Part shown: positions 36,409-43,934 of the stretch, piece by piece
How positions within the stretch are numbered: the stretch's first letter is position 1
Layout of the letters: every line of letters starts with the position of its first letter
Notes under the pieces: model-generated
Told to the model about the DNA's origin: nothing
Database searches by the model: none
The model's input: the letters and a program-made list of their open reading frames with translations, nothing else
Program-made: the position numbers and the translations under genes
NCBI GenBank assembly: GCA_028820655.1
Contig: JAPPIK010000045.1
Span: 62,001 to 126,000 of the forward strand
DNA: 64,000 bases
Source of the DNA: Candidatus Poribacteria bacterium
Lineage (GTDB): Bacteria; Poribacteria; WGA-4E; JAJDTR01
Direction of reading: 5' to 3'

Positions 36409-37194
36409 TTACAACTCGACATCGGCTAACTGGTAAGCGAAAAGTAAACCTAATCCGATTGATATGAGCAAGAATAGCTCTGGGACAGTTTCATCTGATT
36501 TGGGTATGGGAGTCGGCGGCGGCGGTGGTGGCCGCCGAAAAATCACACCATCTTCTATCCCCTGGCCCTGCAGCATGACCGTAATAGTTTCCGTAGTCGC
36601 AGGGTAGTATTGTATCCACTGCGCTGACACCCCGGATGGCAGCGACGTTGGAGCAAAACTCTCATAGAACAGGTCGTAGGGCAGGGCTTCCTTACGATGG
36701 AATTCGGAGATGATCGCACCGTGTTCGTATGCCCGGTAAGCAGCAACCACCGCGCCAAGCACATTTTCAGCGATCGAGTCTCCATGACTCGGAGGCGGTG
36801 TGTTCAGTCGCTCAATCTGCAATGCTTCCCGCAAAGTCCCGCCGTAGAATTTGTACATCACGTGGTCTAAGGGCAGGGGCTTGACGATTGAATTTGAGGC
36901 GTTGATAACCTGAATCGGGTTCAAACCCAAATCGTATGTGTGCTCGGTCTCATTCCTGCAGGAGGTGCCGATTCCAATGATGGCATTGCTCGGGTTCCCA
37001 ACTTGGCGGAATCCGGTGCAAATCAGTTCGAAGGATAAGTCCTCCGTCTCTATTGCGCCTAGTTCCTCTGTCTCAACGTCCGATTCTTGTGGCAGCGTCC
37101 AAAGTTGCGATTGCCACTGTCTTGCGTAGGGCGTGGCACAGCCCGTAGTTATTAAAGGAGTTAGGAGTAAAATCAATAGTGTTATTTGTGTCAT
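36409..37194 (-). CDS. Predicted lipoprotein with C-terminal membrane segment
   Basis: The 261-residue protein has a type II signal peptide (MTQITLLILLLTPLITTGC), Cys19 being the likely lipidated residue. The middle is a beta-rich globular region of unknown family (LICTGFRQVGNPSNAIIGIG). A proline run (RRPPPPPPTPIPKS) leads to a C-terminal hydrophobic segment (LFLLISIGLGLLFAYQL). It lies between the two parts of a split BrnA gene: its ATG overlaps the TGA of the N-terminal fragment. It therefore arrived as cargo in that gene. I do not recognise the function. Confidence 0.65.
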   Translation of the reverse strand: MTQITLLILLLTPLITTGCATPYARQWQSQLWTLPQESDVETEELGAIETEDLSFELICTGFRQVGNPSNAIIGIGTSCRNETEHTYDLGLNPIQVINASNSIVKPLPLDHVMYKFYGGTLREALQIERLNTPPPSHGDSIAENVLGAVVAAYRAYEHGAIISEFHRKEALPYDLFYESFAPTSLPSGVSAQWIQYYPATTETITVMLQGQGIEDGVIFRRPPPPPPTPIPKSDETVPELFLLISIGLGLLFAYQLADVEL

Positions 37195-37391
37195 AGCATT
37201 CTTCTGCCGTTTGGGGGTATCACGACGTGCGCATCCTTCCAGAACGCCTCATCAGTGGGTTGGGCGTCGGGATCGGATGCCGCTGCCGCATTAATTTCGG
37301 CTTCGGACATATTTTTGACTCTTTCCCAGTCAGTTTGTGTGTGTTCCGGGAGGTTATTGAGAGAAACCCTCACGGTACGTTCTTCTTTCAC
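37191..37391 (-). pseudogene. N-terminal fragment of a BrnA-type antitoxin
   Basis: From GTG 37391 the frame encodes VKEERTVRVSLNNLPEHTQT through DEAFWKDAHVVIPP, ~85% identical to the N-terminal half of the intact BrnA (38706 onward), then diverges and stops at 37191 where the lipoprotein gene begins. The missing C-terminal part is found at 36257-36350 beyond that gene. No intact BrnT toxin partner lies upstream of this copy. Confidence 0.7.
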
Positions 37392-37455
37392 GGCGATTTG
37401 CCCTTCTTGGTGGGTTGTCGCAATTAACATGCACCTCGTGCCTGCTTTGAAGCTA

Positions 37456-37824
37456 CTATCGCCACTGATTGAGGATGTGTATTTCGTTGGCGATAGGCAA
37501 GTTTGAAGCCGACAGGTTTGCGATGGATCTGACGATGTCAATATTGTTCATATCCTTGCGGATGTTGTTGTCACGGTAGATAACAAAAATTCCTGAATGC
37601 GTAAATCCTCGATCCTGCCAATCACGGTGTAATCGGCGAAAATCTAAGGGGTTATGGGTAAGTACACAGTAACCATGAGCCGCGGCGTAACGGAGGTGGT
37701 CGCCATCGTCCAAGTCTTTGGTATTTGTCGATCGGGGTGATATAACGGTGTGTCCTGCCAGCGTGAGGGAATGGATTAGACGGTTATCATCAGAACAATC
37801 GTCAAGGTAGATTGTGAGAGACAT
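37456..37824 (-). CDS. DUF5615-type PIN-like toxin
   Basis: The 122-residue protein matches the PIN-like DUF5615 layout: N-terminal strand TIYLDDCSDD with acidic residues, LTLAGHTVISP, then DGDHLRYAAAHGYCVLTHNPLDF with the conserved Asp and THN(P/R)xDF motif. Such proteins are Mg-dependent RNases partnered with DUF433 antitoxins. The stop of the DUF433 gene is 2 bases upstream of this ATG, so they are co-transcribed. Confidence 0.8.
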   Translation of the reverse strand: MSLTIYLDDCSDDNRLIHSLTLAGHTVISPRSTNTKDLDDGDHLRYAAAHGYCVLTHNPLDFRRLHRDWQDRGFTHSGIFVIYRDNNIRKDMNNIDIVRSIANLSASNLPIANEIHILNQWR

Positions 37825-37826
37825 GG

Positions 37827-38108
37827 CTAATCCAAGTGATAACCGAATTCTTCGGTGAGAATGCGTTTCTCCTCTTCCGTGTCGGCTTCGACAATGTCTT
37901 TGTGGAGGACATAGTAGTGTGTCGCTTCAAGGACAGCTTCAAGCGGCAACCCGAAGTTCTTAGCCGTTCCCTCAAGTGTCTCGCGTTCGGTGCGCATGGC
38001 GGCGATAAGGTGCCAAACGGTCATGTTTCTACCCTTTATCCAGAGTTGCCGGCGCCAATTATTCGGACGGGCTTCAAGATATTTGTAAGTATTGGGTTGT
38101 TGGCACAT
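37827..38108 (-). CDS. DUF433-type antitoxin
   Basis: The 93-residue protein has LEARPNNWRRQLWIKGRNMT and VWHLIAAMRTERETLEGTAK, a winged-helix-like region of DUF433 antitoxins, followed by LPLEAVLEATHYYVLHKD and an acidic C-terminus ending LTEEFGYHLD. It is expected to neutralise the DUF5615 toxin encoded immediately after it and to bind the promoter at 38177-38205. Confidence 0.78.
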   Translation of the reverse strand: MCQQPNTYKYLEARPNNWRRQLWIKGRNMTVWHLIAAMRTERETLEGTAKNFGLPLEAVLEATHYYVLHKDIVEADTEEEKRILTEEFGYHLD

Positions 38109-38176
38109 GATTTGGGGTCCTCTGAATCAGTCTTTGTTGCGGAAAGAGGGTAGTGTTGTGGATTGCGCTTTTGTAA

Positions 38177-38205
38177 ATTATATCCGAAATTTTTGGTATA
38201 CGCAA
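38177..38205 (-). promoter_or_regulatory. Promoter of the DUF433/DUF5615 pair
   Basis: On the minus strand TTGCGT (38205-38200), exactly 17 bases, then TATAAT (38182-38177). Transcription from ~38170 would give a ~60-nt leader before the antitoxin start. Confidence 0.6.
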
Positions 38206-38255
38206 GAATTTGGAGAAAAGGTGGTGATTAGTCAAGGCTTGGAAATGCGCGTTGA

Positions 38256-38310
38256 TTGGGCAACCGAATTCTTCGGTGAGAAACGTTTTGCCTCGTCCGT
38301 GGCGGGTTGC
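38256..38310 (-). pseudogene. Remnant of the 3' end of a second DUF433-type gene
   Basis: AACCGAATTCTTCGGTGAGAA is shared, apart from small changes, with the end of the intact DUF433 gene at ~37850; the minus strand reads LTEEFG after a one-base deletion. Only ~18 codons persist. Confidence 0.4.
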
Positions 38311-38328
38311 CGTGACGCATCTTTCTTG

Positions 38329-38706
38329 CTATGCTTCCTTACCCGCTTCGGGTTGATTCGAAGTTTCAGCGATTACAGTTGCATTCGTAGCTGATTTATC
38401 TTCGTAACGATGCGCTTCCATATACGCCCGCAGCACCGCGTTAATACGTGTTTGATAACCGCGTCCTTGCGATTTGAACCACGCCAGCACGTCGCCATCG
38501 ACCCGCATTGAAATGGCGCGTTTAGGCTGCGGAATCACGATCCGGGCATCCTTCCAGAACGCCTCATCCGTCGGTTGAGCGTCCGGATCCGATGCCGCTG
38601 CCGCATCGATGTCGGCCTCGGTCATATTTTTGACCTGTTCCCAGTCAGTTTGTGTGTTTTCCGGGAGGTTATTGAGAGAAACCCTCACGGTACGTTCTTC
38701 TTTCAC
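38329..38706 (-). CDS. brnA: BrnA-type antitoxin
   Basis: The protein (125 residues from GTG 38706) carries VKEERTVRVSLNNLPENTQ, an acidic linker, and a C-terminal ribbon-helix-helix segment KRAISMRVDGDVLAWFKSQG followed by YQTRINAVLRAYMEAHR, the DNA-binding fold of BrnA antitoxins. I chose the GTG because AGGAGGG lies ~9 bases upstream and conserved sequence begins there; in-frame codons further upstream are just the brnT gene read in another frame. The gene overlaps brnT by 38 bases. It neutralises BrnT and represses the operon. The C-terminal ~20 residues are an unusual Thr/Asn/Glu-rich tail. Confidence 0.82.
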   Translation of the reverse strand: MKEERTVRVSLNNLPENTQTDWEQVKNMTEADIDAAAASDPDAQPTDEAFWKDARIVIPQPKRAISMRVDGDVLAWFKSQGRGYQTRINAVLRAYMEAHRYEDKSATNATVIAETSNQPEAGKEA

Positions 38707-38944
38707 GGCGATTTGCCCTCCTTGCTGAAATAATCCGTCGATTACCGCCTGGGGTGGTGTAAACGACATAAAGTATGATGCCTTCAACCGTGCCCATTGC
38801 GGCAACTCGTTTTTCGTCATAATCGCGGCGTTCGTCTACGACTTCAAAAGTCGGATTCTCGAATATCCGCACCGCATTCGCAAAGTCAATGCCGTGCTTT
38901 TCGATGTTATGTTGGTTCTTCATTGAATCCCATTCAAAATCCAT
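38669..38944 (-). CDS. brnT: BrnT-type ribonuclease toxin
   Basis: The 91-residue protein begins MDFEWDSMKNQHNIEKHGID, the BrnT signature (FEWDxxKxxxNxxKHG), with ENPTFEVVDERRDYDEKR and RRIISARRANRRERRTY supplying the RelE-like basic catalytic face. BrnT is a bacteriostatic RNase. The start ATG at 38944 lies only a few bases after the expected transcription start, so the mRNA would be nearly leaderless. Confidence 0.85.
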   Translation of the reverse strand: MDFEWDSMKNQHNIEKHGIDFANAVRIFENPTFEVVDERRDYDEKRVAAMGTVEGIILYVVYTTPGGNRRIISARRANRRERRTYREGFSQ

Positions 38945-38953
38945 GACACATAT

Positions 38954-38982
38954 AGTATACAGTGTGTATATACAGATGTCAA
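38954..38982 (-). promoter_or_regulatory. brnTA promoter with overlapping inverted repeat
   Basis: Minus strand TTGACA (38982-38977), 17 bases, TATACT (38959-38954). A GTATA...TATAC inverted repeat spans the spacer and -10 box, a good candidate BrnA operator. The start codon is 10 bases after the -10 box. Confidence 0.7.
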
Positions 38983-39082
38983 GACAAAAAATATCCAAAT
39001 AACTGAGGTTGCCGCTTTAAAGTCGGTGATCTCTGATCGCTGCTAATTCTGAGGTTTCCCATTGATACGTATCACGCATTGC

Positions 39083-39120
39083 GATCAAGCGAATGGATAA
39101 TGAGCGCGATAGCAAGGGAT
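39083..39120 (+). repeat. Half-copy of the GATCAA/GCGATAG repeat family
   Basis: GATCAAGCGAATGGATAATG then AGCGCGATAGCAAGGGATC, between brnT and cas1. Confidence 0.55.
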
Positions 39121-39198
39121 CTCCGAACACGAACTCCTGTTGTCGCGTAAGTTCTAGACTGCACTAAACAACTGAAGTTTTTTAAAAGGAAAGAGAAA

Positions 39199-40308
39199 AT
39201 GAACCAACTCACTATCTCCGATTACGGCACATCGCTCGGCAAACGTTCCGAGCGCGTCAACGTGCGCTACCGCGATAAGGAGCGAGAGAAAGAGGAGCAC
39301 GCCCTCATGGATCTGGATCAGATTGTCATCGCGTCGCGCGGGGTTAGTTTGTCGTCCGACCTGATCGAGGCGTGCACCGAGCGCGGGATTGAAATCTCGT
39401 TTCTCAGTTTCAGCGGCAAACCGTATGCAAAGCTCAACAGCCCTTCGTTGACGGCGACGGTCATCTCGCGGCGTGAGCAACTCGCCGCGTATCACGATGA
39501 GCGCGGGGTGGAGATTGCCAAGCGGTTCGCGGCGGGGAAACTGCGGAATCAGATAAACTTGGTGCGCTATTTCGGCAAATACCGCAAGAAAAGTGCGCCC
39601 AAGAGGTACGACGAACTGGCGGAGCGGGCTACCAAAATTGAGGAGTTGATGGGCGATATTCATGCCCTCCAAGCGCCGAATGTTGCGGGGAACGGGGAGT
39701 CGCCGATTGACGCTCTCCGGGCGACGCTGCTCAACCTTGAGGGCCGGGCGGGGGCGCTCTACTGGGAGTGCGTGGGTCGGCTGCTGCCCGCCGGACGGTT
39801 CACGACGCGAGAGCATCAGGGTGCGGCGGACGATGTGAACGCGCTGCTCAACTACGGCTACGGGATGCTTTATTCCCAAGTGTGGAGCGCGCTCGCGTTG
39901 GCTGGGCTGGAACCGTTTGCAGGTTTCTTGCATGTCGATCGCCCGGGCAAGCCGTCGTTGGTGTTGGATTTCATAGAGGAGTTCCGCCAACCGATTGTTG
40001 ATCGGGTGGTGTTTGCGATGATTAACAAAAAGTTCAAGGTCGAGTGGGAGGAGCCGGATGACGATGCCGCCAAAGCGGCGCACCAGTCGGCAAAGCCGGA
40101 TGCGGAAACGGACGTGGGTACGCAGCGGTATTTGAGCAGGGGCACGCGGCGCGCGCTCGCCGACCGGATTCTGGAACGGCTTCAGGAGACGGAGCGATTC
40201 GAGCGCAAAGACCAGAAGTTATGCAATATCATCCAGATTCAAGCGCGTCATCTGGCGATGTTCCTGCGCGGGGAGAGGGATTATCAGCCCTTGGTGGCGA
40301 GTTGGTAA
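39199..40308 (+). CDS. cas1: CRISPR integrase Cas1
   Basis: The 369-residue protein has the Cas1 catalytic triad region: E190 in ALYWECVGRLLP, H245 in LHVDRPGKPSLVLDFIEEFR, and acidic residues D257/E260. Cas1 forms a complex with Cas2 that integrates new spacers at the leader end of the array. It is longer than the usual ~330 residues, partly because of an acidic, Ala-rich insertion (EWEEPDDDAAKAAHQSAKP, residues ~282-300) before the conserved C-terminal helices. An AAAGGAAAGAG ribosome-binding site precedes the ATG. The active site looks intact, unlike the interference part of the locus. Confidence 0.93.
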   Translation: MNQLTISDYGTSLGKRSERVNVRYRDKEREKEEHALMDLDQIVIASRGVSLSSDLIEACTERGIEISFLSFSGKPYAKLNSPSLTATVISRREQLAAYHDERGVEIAKRFAAGKLRNQINLVRYFGKYRKKSAPKRYDELAERATKIEELMGDIHALQAPNVAGNGESPIDALRATLLNLEGRAGALYWECVGRLLPAGRFTTREHQGAADDVNALLNYGYGMLYSQVWSALALAGLEPFAGFLHVDRPGKPSLVLDFIEEFRQPIVDRVVFAMINKKFKVEWEEPDDDAAKAAHQSAKPDAETDVGTQRYLSRGTRRALADRILERLQETERFERKDQKLCNIIQIQARHLAMFLRGERDYQPLVASW

Positions 40309-40339
40309 TTGGCGGGAAACCGTCCGACGAAATCAAGTT

Positions 40340-40371
40340 GAAATCAAATTTTTTCTTGAAAATTTGATTTC
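40340..40371. repeat. Perfect 13-bp inverted repeat between cas1 and cas2
   Basis: GAAATCAAATTTT (40340-40352) and AAAATTTGATTTC (40359-40371) with a 6-base loop TTCTTG. A related, imperfect hairpin with GAAACCAAGTTTT lies at ~40400, and a similar sequence at ~33957. Confidence 0.75.
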
Positions 40372-40434
40372 TAAATATCGCCAAACCGCCACAACTGTCG
40401 AAACCAAGTTTTTCCTGAAAACTTAATTTCTTCT

Positions 40435-40487
40435 AACCACTAACCACTAACCACTGACCACTAACCACTGACCACTAACCACTGTTT
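40435..40487. repeat. Seven-base tandem repeat (TAACCAC/TGACCAC)
   Basis: About seven copies of a 7-base unit end six bases before the cas2 start. The same TGACCAC words and CCACTGTTTTT occur again inside the broken CRISPR array at ~42938-42969. Confidence 0.75.
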
Positions 40488-40493
40488 TTCCCC

Positions 40494-40745
40494 ATGCACA
40501 CATACGTCATTTACGACATCGTTGACGACCGTATCCGCAAGAAGATAGCGGATGTCTGTCTCGACTACGGCTTGAAGCGCATCCAATACAGCGCGTTCTT
40601 GGGAGACATCAACACCACGCGGCGGCGAGGGTTGGAGGCGAAACTGGCGCATGAATTCGGGGATGCGGAGGGAAAGATTGAAGTGATCGGTGTGTGCGCG
40701 AAGGATTTCGATCAACGCACGATTATCGGGGATGCAGAAAGATGA
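40494..40745 (+). CDS. cas2: CRISPR-associated protein Cas2
   Basis: The 83-residue protein begins MHTYVIYDIVDDRIRKKIAD, with the Asp at the end of the first strand and the conserved RRIQYSAFLG-like segment (KRIQYSAFLGDI). Cas2 dimerises and bridges two Cas1 dimers during spacer integration. The start has no good ribosome-binding site; the preceding 60 bases are the 7-base tandem repeat. Its TGA overlaps the cas4 ATG (ATGA). Confidence 0.92.
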   Translation: MHTYVIYDIVDDRIRKKIADVCLDYGLKRIQYSAFLGDINTTRRRGLEAKLAHEFGDAEGKIEVIGVCAKDFDQRTIIGDAER

Positions 40746-41314
40746 ATATACGGGTTAGCGACATCAAACAGTATTTCTACTGTCCGCGGGTGGTCTATCA
40801 CACGTACTTCACTCCGGTGCACCGTCCGACAACGCATCCGATGGAGCTCGGCGCTGCCGAACACGAGGTGTTGAGCGTCTTGGAGCGCCGCCGGACGCTT
40901 GCGCGTTACGGGCTTGAGGCAGGCAGCCGGAAGTTCCACGTTTCGCTCCATGCCGAGTCGCTGGGATTGACCGGCGTGCTCGATCTGCTTATCGAGACGG
41001 AAGCCGGGGCGTTTCCCGTCGAGTTCAAGAGCACGAGGGGACGGCTGGACCTGAACGCGAGATGCCAGTTGACGGCATACGCGATGATGGTGGAGGAGTG
41101 CCTTGGCGTCTCGGTGACTCAAGGATTCATCTATCGGATTCCCACGGGACGGATCACGCCGGTGACGATTTCAGAGGGATTGCGCGAGAACACGCGCGGC
41201 GCGCTGCGGGACATCCGAAGAATGTTGTCGGATGAGTGGATGCCTCCGCCGACTTCTCAGCGCGGGAAGTGCGTCGAGTGCGAATTTCGGCGATTCTGCG
41301 CCGATGTGTTGTAA
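40742..41314 (+). CDS. cas4: CRISPR-associated exonuclease Cas4
   Basis: The 190-residue protein has the four Cas4 iron-sulfur cysteines: C14 (YFYCPR) and C177, C180, C186 (KCVECEFRRFC). The RecB-type nuclease core is visible as GVLDLLIE (Asp) and PVEFKSTRG (Glu-x-Lys) with QLTAYAMM (Gln). Cas4 trims prespacers and selects for PAM and orientation. Start ATG 40742 overlaps the cas2 stop, so translation is coupled. The order cas1-cas2-cas4 is unusual: cas4 more often precedes cas1. Confidence 0.92.
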   Translation: MNIRVSDIKQYFYCPRVVYHTYFTPVHRPTTHPMELGAAEHEVLSVLERRRTLARYGLEAGSRKFHVSLHAESLGLTGVLDLLIETEAGAFPVEFKSTRGRLDLNARCQLTAYAMMVEECLGVSVTQGFIYRIPTGRITPVTISEGLRENTRGALRDIRRMLSDEWMPPPTSQRGKCVECEFRRFCADVL

Positions 41315-41817
41315 AGTAGTAGGCACACACCGTGTGCCGTAACCAAGGAACGCGGCAATTTAGAACCCGAATGATACTGGCTGTTCCCGCTCGAGGACAA
41401 TCCAACAGCGAAAGCTTGTTGAATTTCGCAAATCGGTTTTCTGCGGAAAATACAGGTCAATTTGCGAAATCTTTAATTGGGGCGTGAAACGCAGGTGGGC
41501 CGCGGGATGCGCCTCGCTTTGCTCGGGCAATCGCGATGATTGCAGAATGGCGAGAGGCGTTTTTCGGGTGAATCTTATCTCGATTTGCGACGGATTGGGG
41601 CGAGTTCCCGCCCGCCTTATATGATGTACGGCGGCGGATAGGCTATTTTCGAAAATCCACGCGTAAACAGGTCGAATACCGATGAACACTGGATCCTAGG
41701 CGGATATGCCGGTTGAAATTGACAGGGCGGCGCCGATGTGGGAAAATTACAAGCATGACGTACAAACGCAGGCGGTTTCTGCATTTAGAAGAGTTTCGGC
41801 TACCGGTAGCGAGGTCG
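41315..41817 (+). promoter_or_regulatory. CRISPR leader region
   Basis: About 500 bases between cas4 and the first repeat, on the conserved-repeat side of the array. A promoter candidate TTGACA (41719-41724), 17 bases, GAAAAT (41742-41747) would begin transcription ~65 bases before the first repeat. An inverted repeat ATTTCGCAAAT (41423-41433) / ATTTGCGAAAT (41460-41470) lies further upstream. No gene is apparent. Confidence 0.6.
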
Positions 41818-42782
41818 GTAGCAACCTATGCCCCGATGAAAAGGGGACTGAAAGGCGCAACCATCTCCTGCTCCCGCGCAACCGCCTTCGTAGCAACCTA
41901 TGCCCCGATGAAAAGGGGACTGAAAGATGAGCATAAAGAGAGTTGGGAAAAATTCAAGAAGTAGCAACCTATGCCCCGATGAAAAGGGGACTGAAAGTTC
42001 GGTTATGAGTGAGGATAAAGAGTGTATTGATGGTAGCAACCTATGCCCCGATGAAAAGGGAACTGAAAGGACCCGCTATCATGAGCAACCTTTTCTGTAG
42101 CAGGTGTAGCAACCTATGCCCCGATGAAAAGGGGACTGAAAGACTTGCCAAGCTGATTCCTTGTCTCGCCCGTGAAAGTAGCAACCTATGCCCCGATGAA
42201 AAGGGGACTGAAAGCCTGCTGATTTCTCAGGATTCATATAAGCCCCGATAGTAGCAACCTATGCCCCGATGAAAAGGGGACTGAAAGGCTGAATATACCT
42301 AGCACTTCCGAATCATCTAGTGTGTAGCAACCTATGCCCCGATGAAAAGGGGACTGAAAGACAATCATCACCTTAGCCTTGTCATTGCCGCTTGCTGTAG
42401 CAACCTATGCCCCGATGAAAAGGGGACTGAAGGCGTTAGTGGCAGTAAATGTAATTGTATTGGCGTTAGTAGCAACCTATGCCCCGATGAAAAGGGGACT
42501 GAAAGCTGTTATCGGGTATTTGCACTTGGGCGGCAATCATGTAGCAACCTATGCCCCGATGAAAAGGGGACTGAAAGATATCTATCAATGTGGCATCGTC
42601 AGCCGCAGCGTCGTAGCAACCTATGCCCCGATGAAAGGGGGACTGAAAGTGTAAAGCGGTATCCCGTGCCTGTCTCCAAACTGTAGCAACCTATGCCCCG
42701 ATGAAAAGGGGACTGAAAGTCCCGATCTCGCCGTAGTAGGTGTCGCTCAGTATGCGTAGCAACCTATGCCCCGATGAAAAGG

Positions 42783-42897
42783 ATCAAGCGACTGGATAAG
42801 GAGCGCGATAGAAATCCCGCACAGTGACCAAGAGTAGGCGGATATGACGAAATCTTATTATGTGAACACTATCGCCCTCCCTATTCGTTAGGTTGAC
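42783..42897 (+). mobile_element. MITE-like element in the CRISPR array, copy 1
   Basis: It begins ATCAAGCGACTGGATAAGG and AGCGCGATAG, and ends CTATCGCCCTCCCTATTCG then TTAGGTTGAC: imperfect terminal inverted repeats of ~30 bp around a ~50-bp core with no coding capacity. The left flank is a CRISPR repeat cut after GATGAAAAGG. The right flank is not repeat sequence but ~70 bases of other DNA, including TGACCAC words, before the next repeat. Confidence 0.65.
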
Positions 42898-43070
42898 GCC
42901 CTAGGCCAATGGGAAGCAAAGGCTGTTGCCTTTACTGGTCACTGACCACTGGCCACTGACCACTGTTTTTGCAGCAACCTATGCCCCGATGAAAAGGGGA
43001 CTGAAAGCTTCGTAACTCACGACTTCCGACGGCCAGATCTCGTGTAGCAACCTATGCCCCGATGAAAAGG

Positions 43071-43191
43071 ATCAAGGGAGCGAATAGCGACCGCGATAGC
43101 ATATCTTGTACTACTTCATGCGCGGATGAAAAGGCAAGTCTTCGATTGTGTCAGGAAGATTTCTATCGCCCTCACTGTTCGTTTGGTTGAT
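43071..43191 (+). mobile_element. MITE-like element in the CRISPR array, copy 2
   Basis: Left end ATCAAGGGAGCGAATAGCG and ACCGCGATAG; right end TTTCTATCGCCCTCACTG then TTCGTTTGGTTGAT. Left flank CCCGATGAAAAGG and right flank CCCGATGAATAGG may be a 13-bp target-site duplication. The core contains GATGAAAAGG again at ~43123. No transposase. Confidence 0.7.
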
Positions 43192-43276
43192 TCCCGATGA
43201 ATAGGGGACTGAAAGTGCAGCCTCCAGCCTGTCAACTTCCGCAAGATTGGTTGCAACCAGTGCCCCGATGAAAAGG

Positions 43277-43934
43277 ATCAATAAAGCAGATAGCGCTCCC
43301 TGTTTCAACGCGGTAATAGGGTCGGGGTTCTCCGCCCGCAATCGCCTCAAACCCTTTAAGCGCGGTTTCCCGATTGCTCCCTCGTTACCAGCATCAATCA
43401 CTGATCCAGTAAACCGCTTAGCGAAGGTGATAGGAAGTCCCGTCCACTTTTCGCTCGTACGATCGCCTGCACTCAAATCGAATCGTCACGTCTTTTCGCG
43501 TGGTATGGCAATCCGCCGCTCATAAAATAATCGTCATCCATCCGGCGTTAACGTAACGATAACCCAAGGATATTTTAGATGCCTCCGCGAGGGGTAGATT
43601 AAACACAGATAGGGCGTCGTTGGTGGATTTTGGAAAGATCGGCAGGCGGTATCGTATTACGACGTGGGACTAGTGCGGGAAACTGCCGTGAGCGAACGCA
43701 CTACGGATCGGACTGTTCGCGCACCCAGGCAGTATTCTCCGTCTGTGATTTTGGGAAATGGAGGAGCAACAGTAACGCTGTCGAATCAAAGAGAAATCCC
43801 GGTTTCCCTCCCTCCACCTGCCAGGGCGCACGGGCAATACAGAGGTCCGCCAAATTGCGGAATTTGCGAAACCCAACGCCTTCGTAGGGGTTTCCACGGG
43901 GAAGGAACAACTCAAGAGTCCACTGGAGGGCACC
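43277..43934. other. Degenerate region downstream of the CRISPR array
   Basis: It starts ATCAATAAAGCAGATAGCG right after a repeat cut at GATGAAAAGG, suggesting a third, more decayed element end. The remaining ~620 bases have no convincing gene: the open frames are short, overlapping and unlike known proteins. Confidence 0.5.

Larger units (their letters stand above)
41818..43276 (+). CRISPR. CRISPR array, 37-nt repeat, broken at the distal end
   Basis: The 37-nt repeat starts GTAGCAACCTATGCCC and ends GGGGACTGAAAG, with an inner CCCC...GGGG stem. Complete repeats begin at 41818, 41890, 41961, 42033, 42106, 42178, 42251, 42324, 42397, 42469, 42541, 42613 and 42683, giving spacers of 33-36 nt. 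Single-base variants occur at 42033, 42397 and 42613. The repeat at 42756 is cut after 27 nt by an inserted element. One more full repeat (GCAG variant) is at 42971; truncated ones are at 43044-43070, 43193-43215 and 43250-43276. Degeneration rises away from cas4, so the leader is on the cas side. Confidence 0.97.

Noticed and set aside
39154-40083. A 309-codon minus-strand frame
   Set aside because: It lies opposite cas1, which has intact catalytic residues; the antisense product is Arg/His-rich and unlike any family.
41706-42686. Open frames repeating ATYAPMKRGLK or NLCPDEKGTE
   Set aside because: They are the CRISPR repeat read as codons.
41818-43276. Assigning a CRISPR subtype and spacer targets
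   Set aside because: The effector genes are missing, and the cas1 and repeat alone do not decide the subtype by eye; none of the spacers obviously matches elsewhere in the window.
43111-43476. A 121-codon minus-strand frame over the distal array
   Set aside because: Part of its sequence is translated CRISPR repeat and element; no homology recognised.
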